Made by a program: the position numbers and the translations under genes. Of a stretch of 64,000 nt of DNA, positions 41,701 to 54,242 are shown one piece after another; the first letter of the stretch is position 1; each line of letters opens with the position of its first letter. The notes beneath the pieces are model-generated. The model was given only the letters and a program-made list of their open reading frames with translations. It had not been told where the DNA came from and did no database searches. This stretch comes from Mallotus nudiflorus (Eukaryota; Streptophyta; Magnoliopsida; Malpighiales; Euphorbiaceae). The DNA lies in assembly GCA_947683625.1 (NCBI GenBank), contig CANTUR010000049.1, forward strand, positions 11,572,501 to 11,636,500. The letters are read 5' to 3'.

Positions 41701-42100
41701 GATGAAATTTTCTTAGATGTTTATGAAATGACGATGTTATCTTATGAGATACCAATTAAATCTTCTTAGATGTTTATAAAATAATGATGTCATCTTCTGA
41801 GATGCTGATGTAATCTTCTTAGATGCAATCTACTTAGATATTCATTGTGCATGTGCATATGTTTTATGTGTATATTCATGTTTATGTACTAAAACATGCA
41901 TGAATGACCTTTAACATATGTGTACGAGTGCATCATGTGCCTGTGTAAGTGTGTTGGGATGCATGGGCAAGTGTTAAGAGCATGTACACATGCTAAAATA
42001 CCTACATATGTGTGTTAAAATGCGTGTGCATGTGTTTGGTGCATGCCCTATGCCCTGGGCAAGTGGCCATATGCTGAACGCGTGTACATGCATTTTGGGG
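38783..42100 (-). repeat. Tat-like LTR on the minus strand, 3' LTR of an interrupted Tat element (right boundary approximate)
   Basis: Its left 2 kb correspond to the LTR at 5453-7990 in the same orientation, for example GGGACATCCATTCCATTTAC and GGGACGACATTATATCACTC. It would be the 3' LTR of the minus-strand Tat element whose integrase is at 54243-55062, with an antisense gene remnant (42224-43380) and a copia insertion between. The U3 side holds degenerate tandem repeats. I could not find a clear polypurine tract, so the right edge is uncertain. Confidence 0.45.
41275..41845. repeat. Degenerate tandem repeats in the U3 side of the minus-strand LTR
   Basis: Two sets are visible. GTTAAGAAAAGGTG recurs at about 41335, 41366 and 41398. 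TTCTTAGATG(A/T)AAT...CTTAGATGTTTATGAAATGA and GATGTCATCTTCTGAGATGC recur between about 41560 and 41845 with a 65-80 base period. Confidence 0.6.
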
Positions 42101-42223
42101 GTTTTTTTACCTTATTTTTTACCCCTAAGTCATTTTTCCTTTGAATTTTTCCTATAATTAGCCTTTACTTGCTACTTTTATGATATGTTTAGCTTTTTTG
42201 CACTTTACTGTGTTATACCATTC

Positions 42224-43380
42224 ATGACTTCCTTTTCTTCTTTCTTTACTACTGACCCTCTAGACTTTGAGGATAGTCACTTTAATATCAATGATCTCAT
42301 TGTAGAAGCAGAAACTTCATCTTAGGGGATTCATCCATTGGGTCCTTACTCTCAAGGTTGGTGACATGCATGTAGACTTTCCTAATGAGATGTGCTCCCT
42401 CAATTGATCGATGTTATTGTTGGTGGTCTTAGTCCTCCACCTCCACCTCCTCGGAGAGATGCAACTCATTGTCCCAGTTTTGGAGATAGAGCTTTGTAAG
42501 TGTCTCAGGGTTATACTATTTCATGAGTATCTTCTTTTGAGTCAGTATGTCTTTCAACTTTAATTTTTGTCTTTGGACAAATATATAGAAAGTTATTATT
42601 AGTGATAAATTGAAATGAGTTAAGTTTTGATAATTTATCTACAATGTCCAAGGTCTCGATGTAAGAGATCAAGCTCTTTTTCATGTGTTTCTAAGGAGGA
42701 GGATGCTCCTAGGGATGACATGATTGCTCATGCTAGTGGAGTGGCATTGGTTGTTGTAGTTCTTAAGGACTTTATGAATTTGATTGTCTCAAGATTAATG
42801 GGTTTGATGCTTATAGGAGCTGGAGTGCACTACACTCTGCCTATACCTGAAACACCTCTGATGAATGTTACTCCTCCTGACACCATTCATGTCAATTTTC
42901 TACCTTAGCTTTGGGTTTTCTTGTTTTTTCTTGCTTACCTTTCAATTATTTTGAATCATTTTATTTGTTTCACTAGTTCTTGTTTCAATAACATAGCTTT
43001 GGTATGCCGGTACGATCAGTGCTCAACATTATTTTGTGGAGTTTGTAAGTGCTCAAAGTGTATGTTCTTCTTTTATTAATTATTTATTATACATGTTTAT
43101 ACAAATGCAAATGCTTATATGGATGTATAAATGTATAACTATTTTTATTTATTTAATACAAATTCAGTATGTTATGGCTAGTCAAGAGTGAGAGAGACAA
43201 GAGGTGTCTTTGTATGAGCATATTGGATAATTGGAGACAAAGCTGGAAGAACTTCGTATGGGAGGCAGAGATGAACATCATTTGCATATGATGGAAAATA
43301 TGGCCAATGTTATTGTTTATAAATCTAGGTGTAAGCCTTTGGCTATAGTTTCTTATTCGGGTGTTGTATCATTTTCCTGA
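42224..43380 (+). pseudogene. Remnant of an antisense gene of the minus-strand Tat element
   Basis: Pieces on the plus strand look like exons of a decayed gene. ATG at 42224 opens a MTSFSSFFTTDPLDFEDSHF segment. A middle part (42690-42905) contains DDMIAHASGVALVVVVLKDF. After an acceptor TTCAG at 43167 a coiled-coil-like SLYEHIG-LETKLEELRMGG segment runs to TGA at 43378. Its place between a minus-strand integrase and a minus-strand LTR mirrors the PMD gene at 55806-58524 on the other element, and both end in a similar coiled coil. I do not see the PMD core here, so family membership is inferred from position. Confidence 0.4.
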
Positions 43381-43446
43381 GATTATAGACTTTGGGTGTT
43401 TTGTTTAGACATATGTCCCTTATGTTGTACTTGTAACATTTGCTTG

Positions 43447-44946
43447 TGTTGACCTTAGCAATAATCAATCTTAATTTTGATCTTAAAAAAATTAATTTTG
43501 AGCATTTAATTTTTTTGTTTAAGTGTGTATAAGTTAGGACTCCATTGGAAGTTAAAATGAAGTATAATTATCTTGGGATGATTCAACCTCTGAGATTTAA
43601 GGAGGCTTTTGACATCCTTAGAGCTTTATAATGAGAAAGTTATCTTCTTCACATTTGAAATAGACATCTTGAAATTTCTAAATTGGCATGCTTGTTAAAA
43701 TTTTAGTTCATTTGTGTATGCAAATATTAAGTCAAAATCAACATATGCAATTGCCATTTCAGATTGCACAGCTCTTAGTACTTTAGACATATCTTGAGTT
43801 ACAGAAGCCCAATTGAGGTGATTCAAAATGATATCGAAAGATAATTAAAATATCTAAAAAATTTTTGAAAAAATTATAGGAAAATTCAAATGTATCCAAT
43901 ATAAAATCACGGCTTCAACTTGTTCATAGCTATCTGATAGTAGTCTACAATTTAAATTGCATAGCTATTAGTATTTTGGACATATCTTGAGCTATAGATG
44001 TCTAATTGAAGTGATTAAAATTGATATAGAAATATAAGTCAAACATCTACAACTTTAATTAATAAAGTTTAGGAAAATTAAAATTTCTTCAATAGAAAAT
44101 CATGGGTTCAACTTGTGCATAGCTGTCTAATAGTAGTTTGCATTTTAGATTGCATGACTCTTAGTATTTTAGATATATCTTAAGCTAAATAAGTCCAATT
44201 GAAGTGATTCAAAATGATATGGAAATATGAGTCAAATATATACAACTTTTATGAAGAAAGAATAGGCAAAATCAAATGTCTTCAGTAGCCAATTATGGTT
44301 TCAATCCATGTATAGCTGTCTAACATCATCACCTTCAATAATTCAAAATTATAAACATTGAATTCAAAATATAGATATTGGACACATTATTTACATCTCC
44401 AAAAACTATATTTTTGAGTTTTTGTCTATATGAAAACCTCAAGAGCTGAATGGAAGTTAAGAAACTTGTTTATTATTCATTCTTTCTTAAGTATTCAATT
44501 GAGCTCTCAAATTCTATTAAGCAATTCTTTGTTTGTATAAATCTTGTGTGAGTTGGTTGTTTGCTAGAAATATAATTTCTCTTCATCTTAAATCTTAAGA
44601 TAAATTATAAGGGTAGTGAGATTTATCTCTAAAGGAATTGGTTTAAGTGTTATCCATTAAAACACTTGGGATTTGGTTTTTTGAGTAAGCCTTGAAAACT
44701 TAAATTGTAAGGTTGTAAGAGTGAGCCATAAAACCCTTGTGTAATCTCAATCTTGTGAATAATATTATGGGTGATTAAAAATCCTAACTTGGGGATAAGT
44801 TAGGTAGAGATGTAGGATTGTTGTTGAATCCAAACGCCTTAAATTTTTGTGTTCTTCATTCTTTATTCTCAACATTTATTCAATTCTTGCAAAGAATTCT
44901 TTTAATTTTTCATTTTTATTTGATAGTCCTATTCACCCTCCTCTAG
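43447..44946 (+). repeat. 5' LTR of the copia element (end approximate)
   Basis: Homologous to 51975-53465. The two copies differ at many positions. The exact inner end is unclear because they diverge after ...GATAGTCCTATTC. Confidence 0.8.
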
Positions 44947-44959
44947 GACTCTTTTGAAT

Positions 44960-44971
44960 TGGTATCAAAGC
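44960..44971 (+). promoter_or_regulatory. Primer-binding site of the copia element
   Basis: TGGTATCAAAGC, one base different from the usual iMet site TGGTATCAGAGC, shortly before the gag ATG at 45009. Confidence 0.75.
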
Positions 44972-45008
44972 TTGAATTCTAGGTACTTCATTATTACAAT
45001 AGAAGATC

Positions 45009-48000
45009 ATGGAGAGTGAATCACAAAACATCTCTTCTCTTAGATCATTCTTTGATGGTAGTGACTATCCACATTGGAAATTCAAAATGGAATTATATCT
45101 TGATTGTGATTCCATCAAACTTTGGGACATTGTCCAAAGATGTTGGGAACCACCTACAATAATCATTGATGGTATGGTAACTACTTTTACAAGAAGCCAA
45201 TGGAGTATTAATCAAAAGGAAGAAAATCACAAAAATAAAAAAAGCTATGATAACTCTAGTCTCTTCAATGATAAGAGAAGGAGGCAAACTTCAATATTGT
45301 ATGTCGATAAAAGAAATATGGGAGACCTTAGAAAACCACTACGAAGGCAATATTCAAGTAAGAAGTAAGAAGGTTCAACTTCATATGTATGAATATGAAC
45401 TCTTAAAAATGAAGCCTCATGAATCAATTATGGAGATGACAAACCATCTCAATGCTCTCCTCACAACCCTTAAGAAACTTAGAAAAAATTTCTCTAAGGA
45501 AGAGGAAAATAACAAGATTCTAAGAATCCTACTTAAGAAGGATTGGGAATCTTATGTTACTTTAATTAAGGAAGCTCAAGACCTCTCCACTCTATCAACC
45601 GATGTGCTCATTGGTAAGCTCTAAACACATGAGCTTACTATTAAGCAAAGAGGTGAAGAACAAGAAGAGAAAGAAGAAAAGAAAAAGATCATTGCTTTAA
45701 AAGCTCTTTAAGAAGATAGTAAATAGGAAACTATCAAAGATTATAGTGATGAAGATGGTGACATTGCCATGCTCACTAGGAACTTCAAGAAGTTTTTGAG
45801 AAAGAAAAACTTCTCAGGAATAAAGGACTTCAACAAGAAGTTTGAAGGAGATGGGAAGAAGAAAACTAAGGAGGTTACTTACTAGGAATGCAAGAAACTG
45901 GGACATATTAGAAGTGAATGTCTTAAACTCAAATTCAAGAACAAAGGAGCAAAAGAGAAGAAGAAGGCTTTCAAAGCTACTTAGGATGATTCCTTCGAAT
46001 CTGAATAGGAAGAGGAACAACAACAAGTGGCTAATCTTTACTTCATGGCCCTTGAAAATGAAAATAAGATGTGCTTGAAATCCATAAAAATAAAAAGCAA
46101 GTGGTATTTATTGGGTTTCGTGATACAAATGCAGTGAAAAAATTAAAAATTTATCACGTTCCTAAACCTAGATCCATGTAATTTGACTGCTTGATTAAAT
46201 CTAGGGTTTTAAGAATCTCACCAAGACATAGAAGAGGTAATATTTTATGGAAGGATGAGAGGAGGTTCACACCGGTGACACCTTACCTCGAGCCTTTTGC
46301 TTTGATTGTTTGGATCTAGATGTCTCCAAAAGGATGCATCCTCTATAGGTATCCACATGAACAATCCTTCACAAAACGAATTGGAGTGTGTGCCAGCAAC
46401 CTTCTTGATTGTCTCACAAATCAAGAACAAAATAAAAACTCTATCTTTGTTTTCTAAAAAGATAAAAAATGAATTTGGAGGTAGGAAAAACCAGTGTATT
46501 AAACCCTAGAGAATATAACATATTTATAGACTCTAAATCAGGGTTTCACCTACCAATGACCTTTTGGTAACTTCCATTTATTATATTCTGATTTTGTTTA
46601 AAAAAAAATCAGAAATAATATCTTATTTATTTATTTAAAATAACATTTATCTTAAATAAATAAATAAATAAATAAAACACTTTAATTATTTATTTCCACA
46701 GAGTTCATTTTGGGCTCATTAAATCTAAATTCATTTTGGGCTTGTTCTAAGTGTGTGATCCTGTAGGTTCACATAACATTGGCAGTGGGCCTAAATCTTT
46801 ATTTAGGCCTACAAGTCATAAGTGGCCTCTAGCAAGGCATTATGACTATCCAAGTCATGTGAAGTCAATAATTTGACATAACCTAATTACAGTGAATTTT
46901 ATTGTCCCTTTATCATATGATATCCTAATTGAACATAAGGCATAGAATGTCATTCACATATAGTTCAATATTATGACTTGATTCCAAGTAAACTGAAAAT
47001 GATAACTCTTTATCAATTCATTTCAGCATGGTTATGCATTTTCCTTTAGTCTATCTCATCAAGGGGCCCATAGATATCTTTCTCATATTAATGAGGGATA
47101 AATTCCTTCTAAATCACTCATATTCCTCACATAACTAATTTCATATCCAACAACATCCTCTTTAATAATCCAATTAAAGACAATGTTAGAATGTGTCAAA
47201 ATATAAAATAGCTATGTAGAAATCCATAATGATTTCAAGGTCCAAGGATAGAAATAAAAATTATTGTAATGAGAAATACTTATGACAATAATCTATGTAG
47301 TATTTTCATAGTGGGTCAATCCAGTACATGGTCTCTCATCATGTACCTATGAGTTGACTTAATATCTCATATTCATGATTAGTAAAACAAAACCATCAGT
47401 TAACTTCATACTAGCCTTAATAATTTAATATTTATACAATGAATAAATGGCTAGGGATAATTAGAATAGAACTCTTATTTTAATCTAAGGGTTTTACTAT
47501 AAAGTCACATACTTGATGGCCTTAGTAAGAATTAACCATTCATATAATTATCATAAAATCAAATGATAATGAAATACCTCTTTATTAATAAAATAAGAAA
47601 GTTAATACATAATCATAAATGATTGACCTAGTGCATATCACTAATAGTATCTCAATAGTGGATGTTAAAGGCACATGACATGAGACAAAGAGCAATTCAA
47701 CAAACTTGATGCTAAGGATGGAGGACACGCTACTTTTGGAGATAATGCAAAAGGAAAAATTATTGGTATTGGAAAAATGGGTAATCCTCAATCCTTATCT
47801 ATACATCATGTGTTGTTTTTTTACGGTCTTAAACATAATTTGCTTAGTTAAGTCAATTATGTGATATTGGAAATAAAGTAACTTTATTTCCTAAAAATTA
47901 CTTTGTTAGTAGTCTTGATGAAAACAAAATTATTTTTAATTGTGAAAGAGTAGACATGTTTATGTCATTGATTTGAATAAAATTAATAACAAAGACATAA

Positions 48001-50715
48001 AATGCTTAGTGTCTATTTCCCATGACACATATACATGGCGTAAAAAGTTAGGACATGCAAATTTTGAGCTTTTAAATGATCTTTGTAAACATGAACTTGT
48101 AACTTGTTTACCTAAGATTGCATTCACTAAGGATAAACCTTGTGATGCTTTCCAAAAGGGAAAAAAAATCCAATTCCTCATTTAAGAAAAAAATGCAGTG
48201 TCTAACTCTAGGCCACTTAAACTTATACATATGGATTTATTTGGACCAACTAGAGTTGCTAGTCTCGATGGAATGCAATATGCATATGTATTCATTGATG
48301 ATTACTCTAGATTTACATGGGTATATTTATTTGCTTATAAGAATGATGCATTTAAAGCTTTTGAAAAGTTTTCAAAAAGAGTTCAAAAAGAAAAAAAACT
48401 TTTATATTTCTTCTATTAGAAGTGTTCATGAACTGACTTTGAAAATGAATTTTTCAAAAACTATTGTCATGAAAATGGTATTTCTTATATATTTTCATCT
48501 CCTAGAACTCCTCAACAAATTGGAGTAGTTAAAAGGAAAAATAGAACTCTTATGGAAATGGCTAGAATAATGCTTCATGAGTATAATTTACCTTTATACT
48601 TTTAGGCAAAAACCGTTAACACATCTTGTTATATTTCAAATTGAGTTTTTAAGAGACCAATTTTAAATAAAACATCTTATGAACTATGGAACAATAGAAA
48701 ACCTGAAATCTCATATCTAAGAGTGTTTGGATGCAAGTGCTTTATATTAAACACTAAAGACAATCTTGGGAAATTTGATTCTAAAGTCGATGAAGGAATT
48801 TTCCTAGACTATTCTATTTCTAGTAAAGCATATAAGGTCTTTAATAAGAGAAGTCTAGTAGTTGAAGAGTCAATGCATATGGCATTTGATGAATCAAACT
48901 CACTTGATCCTAGAAAGGATGTTTATAGTGTTGATGATCTTGTAAGTGACAATGAGATTGTGGAAACACAAGAAGAAAATGCTAGTAAGCCATTGGAACT
49001 TGAAGATCTAAGTAAGGAGGAAAATGAGGAGACATCTTAACCTACCTTAAAGGATGTACTTGCAAAGGATTGGCAATTCAAGAAAGCTCACCCTCAAGAC
49101 CTCATTATAGGTGACACTAAAAAAGGGGTAACTACTAGATCTCAATTAAAGTCTCTTGTTAATTTAGCCTTCATTTCTCAAATTGAACCCAAAAATATTG
49201 GTGATGCTTTGTGTGATGAATTTTAAGTCCTTACTATGCAAGAAGAGTTAAATTAATTGGAGACAAGCAAGGTTCAAACCCTAGTTCCTAGACCTAAACA
49301 TCATCCTATTATAGGCACTAAATGGGTGTTTAGAAATAAGATGAATGAATAAGGTTTCATAACTAAGAACAAAGTTAGACTAGTAGCTAAAGGTTATAAT
49401 CAAGAGGAAGGCATTGATTATGATGAAACCGTTGCCCCATTGCAAGGTTAGAAGCTATTAGGATGCTACTTACATTTGCATCATTCATGGATTTTAAACT
49501 TTATCAAATGGATGTTAAAAGTGCATTTTTAAATGGGTTTTATTGAAGAAGTGGTGTATGTTGAACAACCTCTAGGTTTTGAAAGCTTTGATTTTCCAAA
49601 TCATGTATTTAAACTTTCCAAAGCATTATATGGATTAAAATAAGCTCTTAGAGCTTGGTATGAAAGATTAAGCAACTTATTAAAAAAATGTTTCTTTAAA
49701 GGAAAAGTTGATACAAATCTTTTCATAAAGAAATCCAAGCATGATTTATTAATTGTTCAAATATATGTTGATGAAATTATATTCAGTGCTACTAACCATT
49801 GCTTATATGAGAAATTCTCTAATTTAATACAAGGAGAATTTAAGATGAGTATGATGGGTGAACTCAAATTCTTTCTTGGACTACAAATTAAGAAATGCAA
49901 AAATGGGTTTTTCATCAATTAAATCAAGTATGCAAGAGATGTTCTCAAGAAATTTGGCATGAATGGAGCTAAGATAAGTAAAACTCCAATCAGCACCACA
50001 ACCAAACTTAACAAAGATGAGAATGACAAAACGGTTGATGAAAAGCGATTTAGAGGTATGATCGGATCCCTTCTTTATTTAACTGCTAGTTGACCCAATA
50101 TTATGTTTGCTACTTGCTTGTGTGCTAGATTTCAATCTAGTCCTAGAGAGTCTCATTTGAATACTATTAAAAGAATTTTCAAATATCTTTATGGTATAAT
50201 GCATGTAGGACTTTGGTATCGTAAGAGTCCATCCTTTGACTTTATTTGTTATTCTAATGCATACTTTACTAGTAGTTTACTAGATAGAAAAAGCACTTCC
50301 AAAACTTATTAATTTTTAGGACAACGTTTAGTTTCTTGGTTTAGTAAAAAACATGTTTTATTTGCCTTGTCCATTGCTGAAGCTGAATATATTGCAATAA
50401 GTCTTTATTGTTCACAAGTTTTATGGTAAAAAACAATTGTTAGACTATGGTGTAAAAATTGATCACATTCCAATTAAATATGATAATACAAGTGCTATCA
50501 ACCTTAGCAAAAATGCCATTCAGTGTTCTAGAACTAAGCATATAGATATTAGACATCATTTCTTGTATGATCATGTTCAAATTGGTGATATCTCACTTGA
50601 ATTTATTGATACAAATAATCAATTTGCAAATATCTTTGCCAAACCTCTCAATGAAGAGAAATTAAATTTCATTAAGCATGAACTTGACATGATTGATTGT
50701 TCTAGTTTATCTTAA
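45009..50715 (+). pseudogene. Decayed copia gag-pol
   Basis: Gag starts at 45009 with FFDGSDYPHWKFKMELYLD, shifts frame near 45245, continues IKEIWETLENHYEGN and ends in a damaged CCHC knuckle (ECKKLGHIRSEC). The protease region is split by an inserted LTR-like sequence: WYL lies to its left at about 46102 and SGCxRHMT to its right at about 47657. Integrase follows with WRKKLGHANFELL, SRPLKLIHMDLFGPTRVASL and FIDDYSRFTWVY (48200-48330). RT has GTKWVFRNKM, YQMDVKSAFLNGF and YVDEIIF (49764), where the second catalytic Asp of YVDD is Glu. RNase H has LDRKSTSKTY, AEAEYIAIS and DNTSAINLSKNAIQCSRTKH. The end is FAKPLNEEKLNFIKHELDM (50637-50690). Many stops; inactive. Confidence 0.85.
46112..47654 (-). 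mobile_element. LTR-type insertion in the copia protease region (minus strand)
   Basis: The copia motif WYLDSGCSRHMTGD is cut here. On the minus strand the insert starts near TGATATGCACTAGG (47640) or TGAGATAC (47654) and ends TTTGTATCACGAAACCCA (46112), with a TATAAATA box (46521-46528). That is the layout of a solo LTR. A start block TGnTATGCnnTAG..CCAATCA is shared with 59035. No internal genes. I could not find a matching target duplication, so the borders are uncertain by about 15 bases. Confidence 0.55.
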
Positions 50716-51974
50716 TTTTATGTTTAAATGATGGTTGAATTGTTTTTATGTGAAATCATATTGTGCTTATTGATTAATTTGATTGATAAATATTTTGATT
50801 TTGATCTTAAAATTTTTTTATTCATCAGCTTATATTTAGTTTATCTTTTTAAATTTCCTTTTGCATTTTATCAAAGGAGGAGAAATAATTTGAGTTTGCA
50901 TGTGTACCTAGTTAATTTTTTTTAACATGTGTATTTTTTAAATTTTAAAACACCCTTAAAAAATGAGTTTATATTAGTGACATATTATATTTTTATTTGA
51001 TATAGGTGGGAAAAATTTATTTAAATTTTTGCATGCTTATTAACATTATAAGTATAACTAATTTTGTCATACATCATATATGACAAAAAGTCTTCTTTTG
51101 CTTACTTTGTTTATGTATGACATAGATTTTATAAAGATTTTTTGTATCTTTATTTTCATATCTCTCTCTTTTCTTTTTGCTTTTGATAAAGGGGGAGAAA
51201 TATATTTAAGTTTGTTATTTATTACTATACATGTGTATAATATTTTATTATTGTATTTATACATGTATAAGGATAAGGCATGAATATCTTCTTAGGAATT
51301 ATTTTGATCTTTCATAAGGCATGAATATCTTCTTAGGAATTTTTTTGATCTTTCATAAGGCATGAATATTTTTACAAAGATTTAGTGCATCTTTGCATTG
51401 TTCCTATAGGAAATTTGGTCCCTTTAAGTTCATTTCCCCTTATATCTCTCTCTTTTCCTTTTACTTTTATATAAAGAGAGAAAAATATGTTATGAATAAT
51501 TTGTGTTTATTTTTTTATATGGTAAGTGTTACATGATTGATTAGCTAGCTAAGCTCTATATGATCATATAATAATTAAGCATGTCTAGCATCAACATTAT
51601 TATTATATGTACTATTTTTGTGATGCATTTTAGTGGCACTATATGCATATATGTTTGAAATTATTTCCTCACATTGCCTAACATTTATTTAAATGATCAT
51701 GTTATCATATTTTATGTGTTTAATACATTTGTCATAAGAATGCCATGTTTTTATCCCTCTTGCTATAGTTTATATTGTTTTTATTTTTTTTGTTAAGGGG
51801 AATAATCTATAAATTTATTTTTCTTATCATTTCCATATTCGTAGGGGGAGAAATAAAGAAATATATTTTATTTCATTTGGTATCATTATTATTACAAATA
51901 TTATTACACACTTTACTTTGTATTATTTTTTATCAAACTTAAAATAAGTTTGTCAAAATAAAAAAGGGGGAGAT
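50716..51974 (+). repeat. 3' region of the copia element with repeated polypurine-tract-like modules
   Basis: No gene is left. AAAGGAGGAGAAATA (50874), AAAGGGGGAGAAATA (51188), AAAGAGAGAAAAATA (about 51473) and AGGGGGAGAAATA (51844) recur. Several are preceded by a TCTCTCTTTTC(T/C)TTTT(G/A)CTTTT stretch. The series ends with the true tract at 51960-51974. A direct repeat AGGCATGAATATCTTCTTAG also occurs at 51275 and 51317, with a third partial copy at 51358. Confidence 0.7.
51960..51974 (+). promoter_or_regulatory. Polypurine tract of the copia element
   Basis: AAAAAAGGGGGAGAT directly before the 3' LTR start TGTTGACC at 51975. Confidence 0.8.
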
Positions 51975-53465
51975 TGTTGACCTTAGCAATAATCAATCTT
52001 ACTTTTTATCTTAACAAAACTAATTTTGAGCATTTAATTTATTTGTTTAAGTGTGTATAAGTTAGGATTCTATTGGAAGTTAAAATGAAGTATGATTATC
52101 TTGGGCTGATTTGACCTTTGAGATTCAATAAGGTTTTTGACATCCTTAGAGATTTATAATGAAAAAGTTATCTTCTTCACATTTAAAATAGATATCTTGA
52201 AATTTATTAATTGGGCTTGCTTGTCAAAATCTGAGTTCATTTGGGTATGCAAATATTAAGTCAAAATCAACATATGCAATTGCCATTTTAGATTACATAG
52301 TTCTTAGTATTTTAGACATATCTTGAGCTATAGAAGCCCAATTGAGGTGATCAAATTGATATGGAAATATAAGTCAAATATATAAAAATTTTGTAAAAAA
52401 ATTATGGGTAAATTCAAACTTCTATAATAGAAAATCATAGCTTCAACTTGTGCATAACTGTCTAACAGTAGTCTACATTTTAGATTGTACAACTCTTAGT
52501 ATTTTGGACATATCATGAGTTATAGATGTCTAATTGAGATGATTAAAATTGATATATAAATATAAGTTAAATATATACAACTTTTATGAAGAAACTGTAG
52601 GCAAATTCAAACATCTTAAATATTAAATCATGGGTTCAACTTGTGCATAACTATTTGACAGTAGTCTACCTTTTAGATTGCATAGCTCTTAGTTTTTGGA
52701 CTTATTTTGAGCTAAAGAAGTCCAATTAAAGTGATTAAAAATGATATGGAAAGATAAGTCAAATATATAAAATTTTATGAAGAAAGTGTAGGCAAAATCA
52801 AACATCTTTAGTAGCCAATTATAGTTTCAATCCATGTATAGCTGTATAACAACATCACCTTCAATAATTCAAAGTTATAAACATTGAATTCAAAATATAG
52901 ATGTTGGACACATTATTTTCACCTCCAACACCTATATTTTTTAGTGTTTTTCTATATAAACACCTCAAGAGCTAAATGGAAGTTAAGAAACTTGTTTATC
53001 ATTCATTCTTTCTTAGGCATTCAATTGAGCTCTCAAATTCGTTTAAATAATTCTTTGTTTGTATAACTCTTGTGAGAGTTGGTTGTGTTTTAGAAATAGA
53101 ATTTATCTTCATCATAAATCTTGGGATAAATTAGAAGGGAAGTGAGACTTATCTCTAAAGGAATTTGTTTAAGAGTTATCCGTTAAAACACTTGGGATTT
53201 GGTTTTTTAAGTGAGCCTTGAAAACTCAAGTTGCAAGGTTGTAAGAGTGAGCCAAAAAACTCATTTGTAATCTCAATCTTATGAATAAGATTGTGGGTGA
53301 TTGAAAATCCTAAGTTCATGATAAGTTAGGTGGAGATGTAGGATTGTTATTAAATTTGAACTCCTTAAAATTTTATGTTCTTCATTCTTTCTTCTCAACT
53401 TCCATTCAATTCTTGCAAAGAATTCTTTAATTTCTTAGTTTTATTTGATAGTACTATTCTTTTTA
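51975..53465 (+). repeat. 3' LTR of the copia element
   Basis: Homologous to 43447-44946. Contains TATATAAA at 52953-52960, about 510 bases before its end. It is followed by GCTTG. Confidence 0.8.
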
Positions 53466-53470
53466 GCTTG

Positions 53471-54242
53471 TGATTCATGGTTATTATACATGTGCAGCCT
53501 ATTGTATCTTTAGATGACTGTCTGCCTATACTTTAATAATTATCGTCTTAAAGGTATGATGTCTATATTTGTACTTGTATTTATTATTTTATTTTATTTT
53601 CCCTCTTTTGCCTTGGTGGCCTCCTTTCAGAGATTTTCACACCTATCTAGGCTCTTTATTTTTTTGTTTCTCTCCTTTTTATTTTCTTTCATTTTCCCTA
53701 TTTTGCTTAGGTAGCCTCTTTTTTGAAGATTTTTGCACTGAATTAGGCTCTTATTATTATTTTTGAATATACCTCACTTCCACTTCAAGGTTTGATGATA
53801 ATGACCTAGAATTAAAAAGGAAGTTATGAAATTGATGAGAAACATAGATAAGGCAAAAGAATACAAATTCTATTAAGATTGTTTGATGCATTTAAATAAA
53901 TGATAGTGGTACATGACATTTTTATAAAGACACTTACAAATTTCAATAGACATTTGCATATTTATTGAAAGCATTTAAGAAAGGCACATATGCATATATA
54001 TAGATTTCAATTGATAGTACACCTATCCTTAGCTATCCTTTTCAGTTTTTCTAAGTACTTTTCCTTTCGTTTTCCTAACTTTTTCTTAGGTGCCCTTTCA
54101 AGTTATTAGCCTAGTGGGAACCCTTAAGTTTTGCCTATGTTATCTTTTTTTGACATAGTGGGGATTTTCATTTTCAATCTCTCTTTTCTTTTCTTTTTCT
54201 TTTTGTTCTATTTTTTTATTTTATTTATTTGTTTTATTTTGC
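53471..54242. other. 3' non-coding part of the minus-strand Tat element
   Basis: This lies between the copia insertion and the integrase stop. It holds an approximate duplication: a CCCTCTTTTGCCTTGGTGGCC block at about 53600 and CCCTATTTTGCTTAGGTAGCC at about 53697, each followed by a TTTTCAC/TTTTGCAC...TAGGCTC phrase. No gene. Confidence 0.4.

Larger units (their letters stand above)
43447..53465 (+). mobile_element. Decayed SIRE-like Ty1/copia retrotransposon inserted in a Tat element
   Basis: Two homologous LTRs of about 1.5 kb start TGTTGACCTTAGCAATAATC at 43447 and 51975. GCTTG precedes the first (43442-43446) and follows the second (53466-53470), a good candidate 5-bp target duplication. 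An iMet-type primer site, a gag-pol with Ty1/copia domain order (protease, integrase, RT, RNase H), a 1.2-kb 3' region with repeated purine tracts and a final polypurine tract complete it. Frames are broken throughout. The SIRE/Maximus assignment rests on pol C-terminal motifs and the long 3' region. Confidence 0.85.
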
